64,000 nt of DNA from CAYLLN01 sp036496265 (GCA_036496265.1 DASXLL010000009.1:1-64000); one strand, 5' to 3'. Positions 16,149-25,029 are shown, numbered from the stretch's first letter. Made by a program: numbers and translations. Notes: generated by a model from the letters alone, not told the origin.

Positions 16149-17540
16149 ATGATTCGTACGGCGCTGTCCTTTTGTTTGCTATTCGGTGGCCTGCTGCTCG
16201 TTAGCAAGTGGCTGCAGCAGTCGGTGGAGACGACGCCGGTGAAGGCATCGTCGCAATCGAAGCCAAGCGAGGCGATCGATTCGCAAGCCGGCGACTCGAC
16301 GGGGCTGACTTCCGCGCACTACGTGGCCGGCGATGGGCGGGGCGCAATCGCGCTGGTCGGCTACGACGATGCGCTGGTCAGCTATGACGATCCGGTGGAT
16401 GAAGTGCTCAGTTCGCTGCGGCCGGCTCTGCCGGAGCAGATTCGCGTCGCGGAGTTTTCCGATTCGGCTGATCGGGTGGAAAAGAGAACGGTTGAAAGTG
16501 GAAACAACAGCCGAGAAGCTGAACCGGCGATTGTGTTGACGCCGGAGCTGTATGAGCTGCAGTCGAAGCTGCGGGAATGCCTGGCGTATTACTACTTCCG
16601 CCCGGAAAACGTGGCAATTCGCAGCCCGTGGGGCGCGATGCACGGGATGATCGCTTATGGCGTCGATACCGAGTTGATCGCGGGCGATAAGCGGGTCAAC
16701 GCGATCGGCTACCTGTGCTACAACGGCGTTTGCAACGGCCAGCAGCTCTTCTACACGCAAAATGGCAAGATTCAGGCCCGCATCGGACCGGGCGTGCAAG
16801 GTCATCCCGGACAGTTTTTGGCGATGCTGGCTCAATCGCGGGTGAAGACGGATTTCCCGATGCTGGTCGAAGGTAAGTCGTTCACCGTCGCGGACCTGAT
16901 CCAGTATGAGAAAGACAACTGCCGGCCGCGGACTGAGTTGACCTTCAAGCTGATCGCGTTCATGCACTATTTGAAGTCGGACGACAAGTGGAAGAGCAAC
17001 GACGGGCAGGATTGGGACATGCAGCGGCTCATTAAGGAAGAGCTGGCTCAGCCGATCGTTGGCGCCGCCTGCGGCGGAACGCATCGCATGACGGGCTTTA
17101 GCTACGCGGTTCGCCGTCGCGAGCAGCGGAACGAGCCGTTCACCGGCCAGTGGCAGCGGGCCAAGAAGTTTGTCGAAGATTTTCATGAGTATGCATTCAA
17201 GCTGCAAAATCCCGACGGCAGCTTCAGCACCGATTTCTTCGCCGGCCGGGCCGATAATGGTCCACCCACGAAGCGGCTGGAAACGACCGGCCACATCACC
17301 GAGTGGCTGGCGTTCTCGCTCGACAAGGAACAGCTCGTCGATGCGCGGACGATCAAGAGCGTCAGCTATCTCACGAACCTCTTGAGCGAAAACCGCAACG
17401 AGAAATGGGGCATCGGCCCGCTGGGGCACGGCTTGCATGCTCTGGCGATGTATGACGAGCGGATTTTCGGCGGCAAACCCGGCACGCGGGCCAATGAGCT
17501 GGCCCGGGCGCGGAAGAGCCGGACCTCGGTTGAGCGGTAG
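16149..17540 (+). CDS. conserved planctomycete unknown, possibly alpha-toroid fold
   Basis: A 463-residue protein starting at the ATG at 16149, which gives an N-terminal membrane anchor (MIRTALSFCLLFGGLLLVSK). The lumenal part contains FRPENVAIRSPWGAMHGMIA, a Cys-rich YLCYNGVCNGQQ stretch, QNGKIQARIGPGVQGHPGQF, and near the end LQNPDGSFSTDFF and ETTGHITEWLAFSL. The last two resemble the QW-type repeats of squalene-cyclase/prenyltransferase toroids, and the His/Cys pattern could bind a metal. I recall such proteins as conserved in Pirellulales with no known function. No catalytic DxDD motif is visible. Confidence 0.65.
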   Translation: MIRTALSFCLLFGGLLLVSKWLQQSVETTPVKASSQSKPSEAIDSQAGDSTGLTSAHYVAGDGRGAIALVGYDDALVSYDDPVDEVLSSLRPALPEQIRVAEFSDSADRVEKRTVESGNNSREAEPAIVLTPELYELQSKLRECLAYYYFRPENVAIRSPWGAMHGMIAYGVDTELIAGDKRVNAIGYLCYNGVCNGQQLFYTQNGKIQARIGPGVQGHPGQFLAMLAQSRVKTDFPMLVEGKSFTVADLIQYEKDNCRPRTELTFKLIAFMHYLKSDDKWKSNDGQDWDMQRLIKEELAQPIVGAACGGTHRMTGFSYAVRRREQRNEPFTGQWQRAKKFVEDFHEYAFKLQNPDGSFSTDFFAGRADNGPPTKRLETTGHITEWLAFSLDKEQLVDARTIKSVSYLTNLLSENRNEKWGIGPLGHGLHALAMYDERIFGGKPGTRANELARARKSRTSVER

Positions 17541-17574
17541 TTGAATTGTCGGCTGGCACAAAAGAATGCAGGAA

Positions 17575-17644
17575 GGGGTCGGGAGTCGATTGCGATTGCC
17601 GTGATCCACACGGAAAACCGTCACCGCAATCGACTCCCGACCCC
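17575..17644. terminator. 20-bp perfect inverted repeat after the unknown gene
   Basis: GGGGTCGGGAGTCGATTGCG (17575-17594) and its exact complement CGCAATCGACTCCCGACCCC (17625-17644) flank a 30-base spacer. It follows the stop codon at 17540 by 34 bases, so a terminator role is likely; the spacer carries a second, alternative complementarity (GATTGCCGTGA with TCACCGCAATC). There is no T-run after the stem. Confidence 0.6.
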
Positions 17645-17772
17645 CTCGCGCCTCCGCCGCGATTTTGCTCGCCAGTTGAAGTGCGCATCCCCCCGGCGTA
17701 ATCTTGGTTTAGTTGACCAGGATGCCGTTTCTTAACGGCGCCGTTTTTAATTCGGGGGGGGAGTGCTTTGAT

Positions 17773-18189
17773 ATGGCAAGGCGACAGTGGCTGTGGATGT
17801 TCGTCTGCGGAATGGTGGCGGCAATGTTTTGCGGCCGATTGCCGGCTCAAGGAAAGGGCAAAGGCAAAGGAGACAAAGGCGGGAAAGGCGGCAAGGGCGA
17901 TCACATTCCCGGCAAGCGCTGGGAATACACGGTGACGAAGGGTGGAATGGTCGTTGAAACTGGGACGTTTCGAGCGGACAACTTCAAGCTGTTTAACGGC
18001 AACAATAAGATCGGGACGTTCACGAAAACGGGGCCTGGAGAGCTTCAGCTCGACATCAGCGAAGGCAAGCTGAAGGGAAAAATCGACATCAAGCTCGTCC
18101 GCAGCGATCCGCGGCCGCTGTATCGCGGTGAATGGGAAATGGCGGGCGGGGGTATGGCGAATATTCAGGTACGTTTTCTTGATGACTGA
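17773..18189 (+). CDS. small secreted protein with Lys/Gly linker
   Basis: A 138-residue protein. The start at 17773 is preferred because GGGGGGGAG lies just upstream and the signal peptide (RRQWLWMFVCGMVAAMFCG) follows directly. After cleavage comes a GKGKGKGDKGGKGGKGD tract and then a beta-rich domain of about 90 residues (KRWEYTVTKGGMVVETGTF ... ELQLDISEGKLKGKIDIKL). No enzyme motif is seen; it looks like a small surface or periplasmic binding domain. Followed 17 bases later by the MOSC gene. Confidence 0.6.
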   Translation: MARRQWLWMFVCGMVAAMFCGRLPAQGKGKGKGDKGGKGGKGDHIPGKRWEYTVTKGGMVVETGTFRADNFKLFNGNNKIGTFTKTGPGELQLDISEGKLKGKIDIKLVRSDPRPLYRGEWEMAGGGMANIQVRFLDD

Positions 18190-18206
18190 GTTTCGCGGCG
18201 ATTGAT

Positions 18207-18674
18207 ATGTTCCAAGGGAAGCTACTGGCCATTGCCATCGCCCGCCAGGCGAAGGGACCGATGGAAAACGTCGATTTGATCGAAGTTGTCGTCGACGAGG
18301 GACTGCGGGGCGATCGCTACGGCGCCGGAATCGGCGCGGCGCAATTCAAAGGACGCCGCTCGCCGGAGAAGGAAGTCACTTTGATCTCGAGTGAAGCGAT
18401 TGAAGGCGCCAACGACGAGTTCAATTACACCATTGACCATTTGCAGACGCGGCGGAATTTGTTGACGGAGGGCGTACCGCTCAATGATCTTGTCGGAAAG
18501 ACGTTTCGCGTTGGTGCGGTGATTTTGAAGGGATTGGAATTGTGTGAGCCGTGTGGTTATTTGGAAAGCCGTACTTTTCTCGGCATCAAAGCGGCTCTGA
18601 AGCGGCGCGGTGGCCTGCGGTGCTGCGTCATCGAGGGCGGCGAAATACGAGCCGGTGATTCGATCAAGTGGTGA
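18207..18674 (+). CDS. MOSC-domain protein
   Basis: A 155-residue protein consisting of a single MOSC domain, the module that in molybdenum cofactor sulfurases and YiiM-type proteins handles Moco or related substrates. Typical stretches are VDEGLRGDRYG, EVTLISSEAIE, RRNLLTEGVPLNDLVGKTF and LCEPCGYLE, with the conserved Cys. It is converging with the mrp gene, only 9 bases apart. The Mo enzyme at the left end may be a functional relative, but there is no direct linkage. Confidence 0.85.
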   Translation: MFQGKLLAIAIARQAKGPMENVDLIEVVVDEGLRGDRYGAGIGAAQFKGRRSPEKEVTLISSEAIEGANDEFNYTIDHLQTRRNLLTEGVPLNDLVGKTFRVGAVILKGLELCEPCGYLESRTFLGIKAALKRRGGLRCCVIEGGEIRAGDSIKW

Positions 18675-18683
18675 GCAACGCGC

Positions 18684-19766
18684 CTACTTGAGCACCGGCA
18701 ACTGCATCATCGGTGGGCTGGCGGCGGCGGATTGGGCGAGGTTGCGGACGAGGGAAGAGGCAATTTTTTCGAGCGCGGGGCCGACGATCGGGTTGTCGAA
18801 ATTGGAAAGCATGTCGCCCGCGTCGCCGGACGTGCGAATCTGCATGTTGAGGGGCACTTCGCCAAGGAAGGGGACGCCGAGCTCTTCGGCTTTCGCGCGA
18901 GCGCCGCCGCTACCAAAGATATCGTATCGCTGGCCGCATTTTTCGCAGATAAAGCCGCTCATGTTCTCGACCATGCCGAGAATGGGAATGTTCACTGTGT
19001 GGAACATCGAAATGGCTCGCTCGGCGTCGAGCAGCGCGACTTGCTGCGGCGTGCAGACGATCACGGAGCCGGTGACGGGCAGGACTTGGGAAAGCGAAAG
19101 GGCGATGTCGCCGGTGCCGGGCGGCATGTCGATGATGAGGTAGTCGAGATCGCCCCAGGCCACGTCGCGGAGGAATTGCGTGACGTAGGAATGCAGCATC
19201 GGCCCGCGCCAGACGACGGCTTTACCCGGCGGCAAGAGAAAGCCCATCGACATGACGGGCATGCCGTCGAAGAGGACGGGCGGAACTTTGCCATCGACGA
19301 CGGCCGGCGGCGGCGCGCCTTCGAGGCCGAGCAAATGCGGGATGCTGGGGCCATACACGTCGGTGTCGAGCAGGCCCACTTTGCTGCCGGTGCGTTTGAG
19401 GGCCAGGGCGAGCGAGGCCGCGATCGTGCTTTTGCCGACGCCGCCTTTGCCGGAGCCGACGGCGATGACGCTCTTGGCCGTGAGGCCGACCTGGCCGAGC
19501 TTTGGCGGCGGTCGGTCGTGGACACCCAGGGTGACGCTGACGCTGGTGAGGTCCGGCAGGCGAGCGCGGAGAAAATCGGTCACGCGCTCGCGTGTTTCCT
19601 TCCAGAGCGGGGCGGAGTGAGTGGAAAGCGCGAGCGTCAACGACGCAGCGCCGTTCTGGACCTTCACGTCGCGGATTTGCTTCTGGCCCGTGATGGACAG
19701 GCCCGTTTCGGGGTCTTTGAAATCGGCGAGGGCTTTTTCAATGTCGGCTGGTGTGGTGGCAGTCAT
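18684..19766 (-). CDS. mrp: Mrp/ApbC (Ind1-type) Fe-S cluster carrier ATPase
   Basis: A 360-residue P-loop ATPase of the Mrp/NBP35 family that binds and delivers [4Fe-4S] clusters. An N-terminal MIP18/DUF59 domain (about residues 5-82) precedes the deviant Walker A GSGKGGVGKST (104-114), a switch region VIDMPPGTGD, and the C-terminal CEKC (Cys274, Cys277) that bridges the cluster at the dimer interface. It is the last gene of the minus-strand run that starts with nuoA. Its mitochondrial relative Ind1/NUBPL serves complex I assembly, which makes this position meaningful. Confidence 0.92.
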   Translation of the reverse strand: MTATTPADIEKALADFKDPETGLSITGQKQIRDVKVQNGAASLTLALSTHSAPLWKETRERVTDFLRARLPDLTSVSVTLGVHDRPPPKLGQVGLTAKSVIAVGSGKGGVGKSTIAASLALALKRTGSKVGLLDTDVYGPSIPHLLGLEGAPPPAVVDGKVPPVLFDGMPVMSMGFLLPPGKAVVWRGPMLHSYVTQFLRDVAWGDLDYLIIDMPPGTGDIALSLSQVLPVTGSVIVCTPQQVALLDAERAISMFHTVNIPILGMVENMSGFICEKCGQRYDIFGSGGARAKAEELGVPFLGEVPLNMQIRTSGDAGDMLSNFDNPIVGPALEKIASSLVRNLAQSAAASPPMMQLPVLK

Positions 19767-19788
19767 GGTTATCGAGATAAAGTTTGAG

Positions 19789-20259
19789 CTATGGTTCGTG
19801 GGTCGCGTGGGCGTGCCAGGGAAGACGGTCGGCGACGAATTCTGGCAGGCTCAGATCGGTCGGCGAGGTAATCGCCGATTTTCGCTGTGCCAAGCGCGCG
19901 AGGGCAGGGGCGTCGAGCACCGAACGAAAGACAGCGATTGCGCCGGCTTCGGCCAGAAGCGTTTCAGCCTCCTGCGTTTCAGCTGTTAACAGCACGACGG
20001 CGACGGCACGCGGGTAGTGGCCCTTGAGACGAGCCAGGAAACCAATGACCGATTCCAGATTGGCCGCAGTGACTTCAATGGCGAGGAGCGATTCGGGCGA
20101 CTCGGCCAGGGCCGCCTCGCAGCCGGGGAGACTACGCGTCTCGACGATGCGCGTTCGGACGAGGCGCGGCGAATTGCCGGCCAGCTCGCGGCGCACGGCC
20201 GGCGCGAAATGGGCGGTTTTCTCGCAAAGGATGAGTCGGCAATTTGTCATCGTGGCCAT
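19789..20259 (-). CDS. receiver-like protein of unknown function
   Basis: A 156-residue protein; the ATG at 20259 is taken as start, though a GTG at 20301 extends it. The alternating pattern (CRLILCEKTAHF, LLAIEVTAANLESVIGFLARL, RAVAVVLLTAE, EAGAIAVFRSVLDAPALARL) fits a response-regulator receiver fold with five strands and helices, but the acidic pocket and the phospho-acceptor Asp are not evident: the strand that should end in Asp reads LLAIEV. It sits 22 bases before mrp and 76 after the regulator gene. Probably a non-phosphorylated receiver relative; low certainty. Confidence 0.5.
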   Translation of the reverse strand: MATMTNCRLILCEKTAHFAPAVRRELAGNSPRLVRTRIVETRSLPGCEAALAESPESLLAIEVTAANLESVIGFLARLKGHYPRAVAVVLLTAETQEAETLLAEAGAIAVFRSVLDAPALARLAQRKSAITSPTDLSLPEFVADRLPWHAHATHEP

Positions 20260-20335
20260 CGGTGAAGCACGTGCATCGTAGCGCCGCAGGTAAAAGTCCA
20301 CAACCGGCCTGGATTAGCCCCGCTATGCAGAGCGA

Positions 20336-21745
20336 TTAGGACTCCTCCGGCAGCGGCTCGAAGATAACGGGCTCGTCCGCCGGTTTGGGAGCCAGGCCGA
20401 GTTGAACGAGGCGGCGGATCAGGCGCTGACGACTGAGACCGAGGAGCGCGGCGGCGCGGGACTTGTTACCGCGGGCGCGGCGCATGGCGCGGAGCAGCAG
20501 CTCCTTTTCGATTTCAGCGAGGAAGGCGTCGAGCTGGATGGGCTCTTCGTCGCGAGGCGCGCGCGCGGCATCGTCCTTGGCGAGATGAACCCAATCCGGA
20601 AAATCGGCGACGGCGACGCGGGGGCCCGTGGTTCGCGAGCAGGCCGCTTCGACGGCGGCGGCAAGTTGGTCGAGATTGTTTTTCCACGGCAGGCTGAGCA
20701 ATAGCTCCAGGGCGGCAGACTGGAAGCCAGAGAGCTGCGTTGGCGACTGAGCGTTTTGCAGTTCCAGGAAGTGCTGCGCGAGCAGGGGAATGTCAGCACG
20801 GCGGGCGGCGAGCGACGGCAGGCGGATCACGAGCGTCGAGAGCCGATTCGCCAAATCAGAGCGGAATTTGCCCTTGGCGACGAGCTTGTCGAGACTGACG
20901 CGGGAGGTGGCGAGCGTTTTCAGCTCGATTTTTGGCAGTTGCAGGAAGCCGGCGAGTTCTTGCTGGGCGGTGGACTTCAGGCGATCGACTTCCAGAAGCA
21001 GTGCGGCGGGCGGACGCTCGGTCGGATGTTCGTGCTGACCGCGGAGGAGCGAAGTCAATTGGGCCTGCATTTGCTCGGCATCGACCAGGCGGCAGTCGAT
21101 GGGGACGAGAGGCCCGATCGACTCGGCGGGCTGGCTGTAGTGAATCGTGCGGGCGACGTGCTCGCGGCCGCTGCCGGGCGGACCGATGATCACCGCTCGC
21201 GCGCCGGAATCTGCGGCAATTCGGACTTGCTCGCGAACGCGGTTCGTTGCATCGCTCGCCCCGATGAGCTGGCTGATGTGGTAACGCTTGCCGAAGTCGC
21301 CGCGGAGCTTGATTAGAAGGGAATGGAGCGTTTCTGCACTCGATGATTTGAAATTTGAGATCTCAGATGAGATGTTCGGCGGGATTGCGACTAGGACGGC
21401 GACAGTTTTTCCGTCCGAGCCGGTGAGTCTCACGAAAATAGCTGGTCGTCGCTCGAAAGGCCGGTCGCCAAAGGCGGCACGGCAGATTTCGCCGTGGTCC
21501 AATTCACCCGCAAACGCTTCGGGTGGCGGGCAAAGCGCGCCGCAGAGCGGAGCAAGTGGTTCGTCGCCACCGGCGGCATAGTTGCATTGCCGGCCGATAA
21601 GATCGTCGGCTGAAATGCCCAGCCACTCGCAGCAGGCAGAATTGGCAAACAGAACTCGCCGCTGGTCGTCGATGGCATAGAGCGGCAAGCTCGTTTCGTC
21701 GAGCAGCCGGCCGAGCAGACGACTAGGAGCGGGCGGACGGGGCAT
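20336..21745 (-). CDS. degenerate NtrC-type regulator (PAS, AAA+-like, Fis-type HTH)
   Basis: A 469-residue protein with the layout of sigma-54 activators: PAS domain (about 10-125), AAA+-like domain (about 160-390), and a Fis-type helix-turn-helix at the C-terminus (NKSRAAALLGLSRQRLIRRL). The ATPase is degraded: the P-loop reads GPPGSGRE (188-195, Arg for Lys), the GAFTGA loop that contacts sigma-54 is absent (LTSLLRGQHEHPTERPPA instead), and Walker B is ALLLEVD (248-254) without the Asp-Glu pair. The FRSDLANRLSTLVIRLPSL segment is kept. A repeat-derived insert (EISNFKSSS) lies near residues 129-137. It probably binds DNA without sigma-54 remodelling. Confidence 0.78.
   Translation of the reverse strand: MPRPPAPSRLLGRLLDETSLPLYAIDDQRRVLFANSACCEWLGISADDLIGRQCNYAAGGDEPLAPLCGALCPPPEAFAGELDHGEICRAAFGDRPFERRPAIFVRLTGSDGKTVAVLVAIPPNISSEISNFKSSSAETLHSLLIKLRGDFGKRYHISQLIGASDATNRVREQVRIAADSGARAVIIGPPGSGREHVARTIHYSQPAESIGPLVPIDCRLVDAEQMQAQLTSLLRGQHEHPTERPPAALLLEVDRLKSTAQQELAGFLQLPKIELKTLATSRVSLDKLVAKGKFRSDLANRLSTLVIRLPSLAARRADIPLLAQHFLELQNAQSPTQLSGFQSAALELLLSLPWKNNLDQLAAAVEAACSRTTGPRVAVADFPDWVHLAKDDAARAPRDEEPIQLDAFLAEIEKELLLRAMRRARGNKSRAAALLGLSRQRLIRRLVQLGLAPKPADEPVIFEPLPEES
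21345..21374. repeat. AT-rich repeat fragment inside the regulator gene
   Basis: GATTTGAAATTTGAGATCTC followed by AGATGAGATG, with the palindrome TGAGATCTCA at 21356-21365, matches the style of the AT-rich family at 3571-3721. It is in frame and encodes EISNFKSSS in the linker between the PAS and AAA+-like domains. Confidence 0.6.
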
Positions 21746-21803
21746 GAAGCGAGCGCTGGAAACGGATGAGAAGCGAAGCCTCTATTATAGTTGCCGTGGC
21801 CGG

Positions 21804-23411
21804 CTAATTGGCGGAATTCGCAATTGGCGAATCGCTGGCAACGGCTAAAGGCGCATCGACTGTCTCAACCTGCACCGTTCGCGCGGCAGGTCGCAGCACC
21901 GATTCGGATTGAGCGGCCACGTCAAAAAAGCGGCCGGGCCACGCGCCGACGCCGACAACCAGCAAGGCACAGATGACAGCCGCGACGCGGGCCAGAGCGC
22001 CGCCGGCAGCGGCGACTGGCGCGGCGGCGGATTGAAAATACATGACGGAGACGATGCGCAAGTAATAAGCCGCGGCCACTGCGGCGTTCAGTGCGCCGAC
22101 GACGGCGAGCAGGGCGAACCAGCGGGCCAAGGTCGTTGGGCCGGACGTGGCCAGCTCGACCGCGCTGCGGAACAGGCTCAATTTGCCCCAGAAGCCGGCC
22201 AGCGGCGGCAGGCCGGCTAGCGAGAACATGAACAGGGCGAGGGCACCGGCGATTACTGGTTGCGAGCGGGCGACGCCAGCCAGTTCGTCGATGTGATTGA
22301 CGTCGCGATCGGCCGAACCGAGGTACGCGAGCGCCGCGAATGTGCCCATCGTGGCGATGGCATAGACGAGGACGTAAAAGAGCATTGCAGTGACGCCGCC
22401 ACCATACGCGCCTTGCGGCGCAGCGGCGACGGCGGAGGCAGCGGCCAGGCCGATCAGCAAATAGCCACCGTGAGCGATCGAGGAGTAGGCCATCAGGCGG
22501 CGGATGTTGCGCTGCCAGAGGGCGCAGACGTTGCCGATGGTCATCGTGAGCATCGCCAGCACAAGGGCGAGCTGCCAGGCGAATTCAGCCGTGACGGGCA
22601 TGGCTACAACGACAAGACGAACGATCGCGGCGATGCCGGCGACTTTGGGAGCGACGGCGAGGAGGCCGGCATTGCCGCTGGTTGTCCCTTGATAAACGTC
22701 GGGGGCATAGAACTGCAGCGGGGCGATGGCGAGCTTGAAACCCAGGCCGGCCAGAACGAGCACCAAGGCTAGCGTCGCCAGCGGCGCGAGGACGCCCAGC
22801 GAGGCTGACGAGACGAGGGCTTCGCGAATGCCCGGATTGACAGCGGTGCCGGCGATAATCGTCGTTTTGCCCAGGCCGTAAAGAAAGCTGAAGCCGTAGA
22901 GCAACAGCGCGGACGACAGAATGCTCAAGTAAAAATACTTCATCGTGGCCTCGCCGGAGGCCTGGTCGCGACGGCCGAGGAAGAGCAGCACGTAAGTCGG
23001 AATCGAGATCAGCTCCAGGCCCAAAAACAGCAGCACCAACTCGTTGGCCAGCGACGTGATCATGATGCCGGCTGCGACGATCATCAGGCAGCCGAAGTAT
23101 TCGCTGGCAAATTCTTCGTCGGCCGAGCGCGAGGCAACGAGCGTGAAGATTAGGCCGACGGCCAGGCCGAGCCAGCGGAGGCCGAGGCTCATGGGATCGA
23201 CGATGATCGGACCGCTGGTCGTGCTGAAATCGATTGCCGGCCAGGGCTGACTGGCGAGCACGACGGCTGCTGCCGCGTAAGCCACGATCGCAGCCGAAGA
23301 CCACCAGGCGCGGTTTTTCGTGAACGCTCCCGCCACGAAAATGGCCGAGGCCGCTGCAAGAAGCAAAGCTTCCGGGCCGAGGAATTGAATCGTTTGCCAT
23401 TCAACGAACAC
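21804..23411 (-). CDS. nuoN: NADH-quinone oxidoreductase subunit N
   Basis: A 535-residue antiporter-like membrane subunit of complex I with about fourteen hydrophobic segments. The proton-channel Lys/Glu pattern is kept, for example NELVLLFLGLELISIPTYVLL and GFKLAIAPLQFYAPDVYQG, and WQRNIRRLMAYSSIAHGGYL is typical of NuoN. It overlaps the end of nuoM by 11 bases. The C-terminus is extended by an Ala/Val-rich soluble tail of about 40 residues. Confidence 0.95.
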   Translation of the reverse strand: MFVEWQTIQFLGPEALLLAAASAIFVAGAFTKNRAWWSSAAIVAYAAAAVVLASQPWPAIDFSTTSGPIIVDPMSLGLRWLGLAVGLIFTLVASRSADEEFASEYFGCLMIVAAGIMITSLANELVLLFLGLELISIPTYVLLFLGRRDQASGEATMKYFYLSILSSALLLYGFSFLYGLGKTTIIAGTAVNPGIREALVSSASLGVLAPLATLALVLVLAGLGFKLAIAPLQFYAPDVYQGTTSGNAGLLAVAPKVAGIAAIVRLVVVAMPVTAEFAWQLALVLAMLTMTIGNVCALWQRNIRRLMAYSSIAHGGYLLIGLAAASAVAAAPQGAYGGGVTAMLFYVLVYAIATMGTFAALAYLGSADRDVNHIDELAGVARSQPVIAGALALFMFSLAGLPPLAGFWGKLSLFRSAVELATSGPTTLARWFALLAVVGALNAAVAAAYYLRIVSVMYFQSAAAPVAAAGGALARVAAVICALLVVGVGAWPGRFFDVAAQSESVLRPAARTVQVETVDAPLAVASDSPIANSAN

Positions 23412-25017
23412 GGGCGAGCTCCGTTTCGCGATTTGCCGTTTTTTGATTTAAATCGTCGAGAGCGATGGCCGCGGGTCGGCGGGCATCTTCAACGGCTGTT
23501 TGCATTGGAGTGAGAAAATCACCGGGACGAATGCCGATCCAAACGACGAAGACGGCGAGCGGCGCAAGAGCGAGGATTTCGCGGAGCGAGAGGTCTTGGA
23601 TTTCGTGATGCCCGGCATGCGGCTCCTTCAGCGGGCCGAAAAAGACCCGCTGCACGAGCCAGAGCATGTACCACGCGCCGAGAACGATTCCGGAGACGGC
23701 CAGAACGGCGATCGTCGTGAGCTGGGGGCTAATTGCGGCCGGTGAATCCGACCAAGCCCGCTGAAACGTTCCCAGCAAAATCAAAAACTCGCCGGCAAAG
23801 CCGTTGAGGCCGGGGACGCCGATGCTGGAGAACGTGAAGAAGACCATGAAGAACGCCAGGGTCGGCATGCGGGCCGTGAGTCCGGCCAGATCAGCGATTT
23901 GCCGTGTGTGGTAACGCTCGTAGATCATTCCGACCATGGCGAACAGGGCGCCGGTCGAGAGGCCGTGGTTGATTAGTTGCAGGGCGCTGCCTTGGACGCT
24001 CATCGCATTCAGGGCAAACAGGCCCAGCGTACAAAAGCCGAGATGACTGACGCTGGAATAGGCGATCAGCTTTTTCATGTCGGACTGCGCAAGAGCGACG
24101 AGCGCACCATAGACGATTCCGGCGACGCTGAGCCAGAGCAGCGGCGTGACGAGCAGCGCCGTCGCTTCCGGCAGCATGGGAACGCTAAAGCGGAGAAAGC
24201 CATAGACGCCGATTTTCAGGAGGATGCCGGCGAGGATCACGCTGCCCGCGGTGGGCGCTTGCACGTGGGCCAGCGGCAGCCAGGTGTGGAACGGAAAGAG
24301 CGGAACTTTGATTGCGAAGCCGGCGAAGAGGGCCAGGAACACGATCACTTGCCAATTCAGTGGCAGCGGATGAGCGGCCAGGCCGCGAGTCAGCGCTGGG
24401 ATTGAGAACCGCATCAGGTGTTCGCCGTTGTTTTGATAATCCCAGAGCACGATGGCCAACAGGCCGAGAAAGGTGAGCAGGCTGCCGGCGAGCGTGAAAA
24501 GGAAAAACTTGATCGCGGCGTGGCGGCGGTCCTCGCTGCCCCAAATTCCAATCAGGAAGAACAGCGGAATGAGCGTGAACTCAAAGAAGACGTAGAAGAG
24601 GATGATGTCGCTGGCGACAAAAACGCCGAGGCAGCCGAATTCCAGTAGAAGCAGCATTGCGTAGAACAGCGGCGCACGGTCGGTGATAGCTTCCCAGCTG
24701 ACGAGGATGGCTGTGAGGAAGAGCAGGGCGGAGAGGCCGAAGAGCCAGACGCCCAGGCCATCGAGGCCGACGCTGAACCGCACATCGATCGGCGCTCCGC
24801 CGCCGGTGAGCCAGGCGGCATCGGTGACGGCGAATTCTTGTGCTCCGCGGGCTTTCACAAAACCGACGACAAGCTGCGACGCGCAGAACAGTGTGGCCAA
24901 GACTACAGCGAGCGCGATGATCCGCGCCGTCTCGCGCCCGGCTGACGCAGCCAACCACAGGCCGACGGCGCCGACGAGCGGGAGGAAAATGGTCAGGAGT
25001 AGTTGTTGGCTGATCAT
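23401..25017 (-). CDS. nuoM: NADH-quinone oxidoreductase subunit M
   Basis: A 538-residue antiporter-like subunit of complex I. Diagnostic segments are FFEFTLIPLFFLIGIWG with the channel Glu, KVPLFPFHTWLPLAHVQAPT with the Lys, and QSDMKKLIAYSSVSHLGF. The polar C-terminal end (residues about 510-538) is repeat-free but Arg-rich. Upstream, a 75-base gap with a palindromic repeat separates it from nuoL; downstream it overlaps nuoN. Confidence 0.95.
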   Translation of the reverse strand: MISQQLLLTIFLPLVGAVGLWLAASAGRETARIIALAVVLATLFCASQLVVGFVKARGAQEFAVTDAAWLTGGGAPIDVRFSVGLDGLGVWLFGLSALLFLTAILVSWEAITDRAPLFYAMLLLLEFGCLGVFVASDIILFYVFFEFTLIPLFFLIGIWGSEDRRHAAIKFFLFTLAGSLLTFLGLLAIVLWDYQNNGEHLMRFSIPALTRGLAAHPLPLNWQVIVFLALFAGFAIKVPLFPFHTWLPLAHVQAPTAGSVILAGILLKIGVYGFLRFSVPMLPEATALLVTPLLWLSVAGIVYGALVALAQSDMKKLIAYSSVSHLGFCTLGLFALNAMSVQGSALQLINHGLSTGALFAMVGMIYERYHTRQIADLAGLTARMPTLAFFMVFFTFSSIGVPGLNGFAGEFLILLGTFQRAWSDSPAAISPQLTTIAVLAVSGIVLGAWYMLWLVQRVFFGPLKEPHAGHHEIQDLSLREILALAPLAVFVVWIGIRPGDFLTPMQTAVEDARRPAAIALDDLNQKTANRETELARVR

Positions 25018-25029
25018 TTCGTATTAGAA

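Noticed and set aside
16179..17624. 481-residue open frame on the minus strand opposite the toroid-like gene
   Set aside because: Antisense shadow with Arg/His/Pro/Leu-rich text, no start signal and no motif; the plus-strand frame has a membrane anchor and conserved segments.
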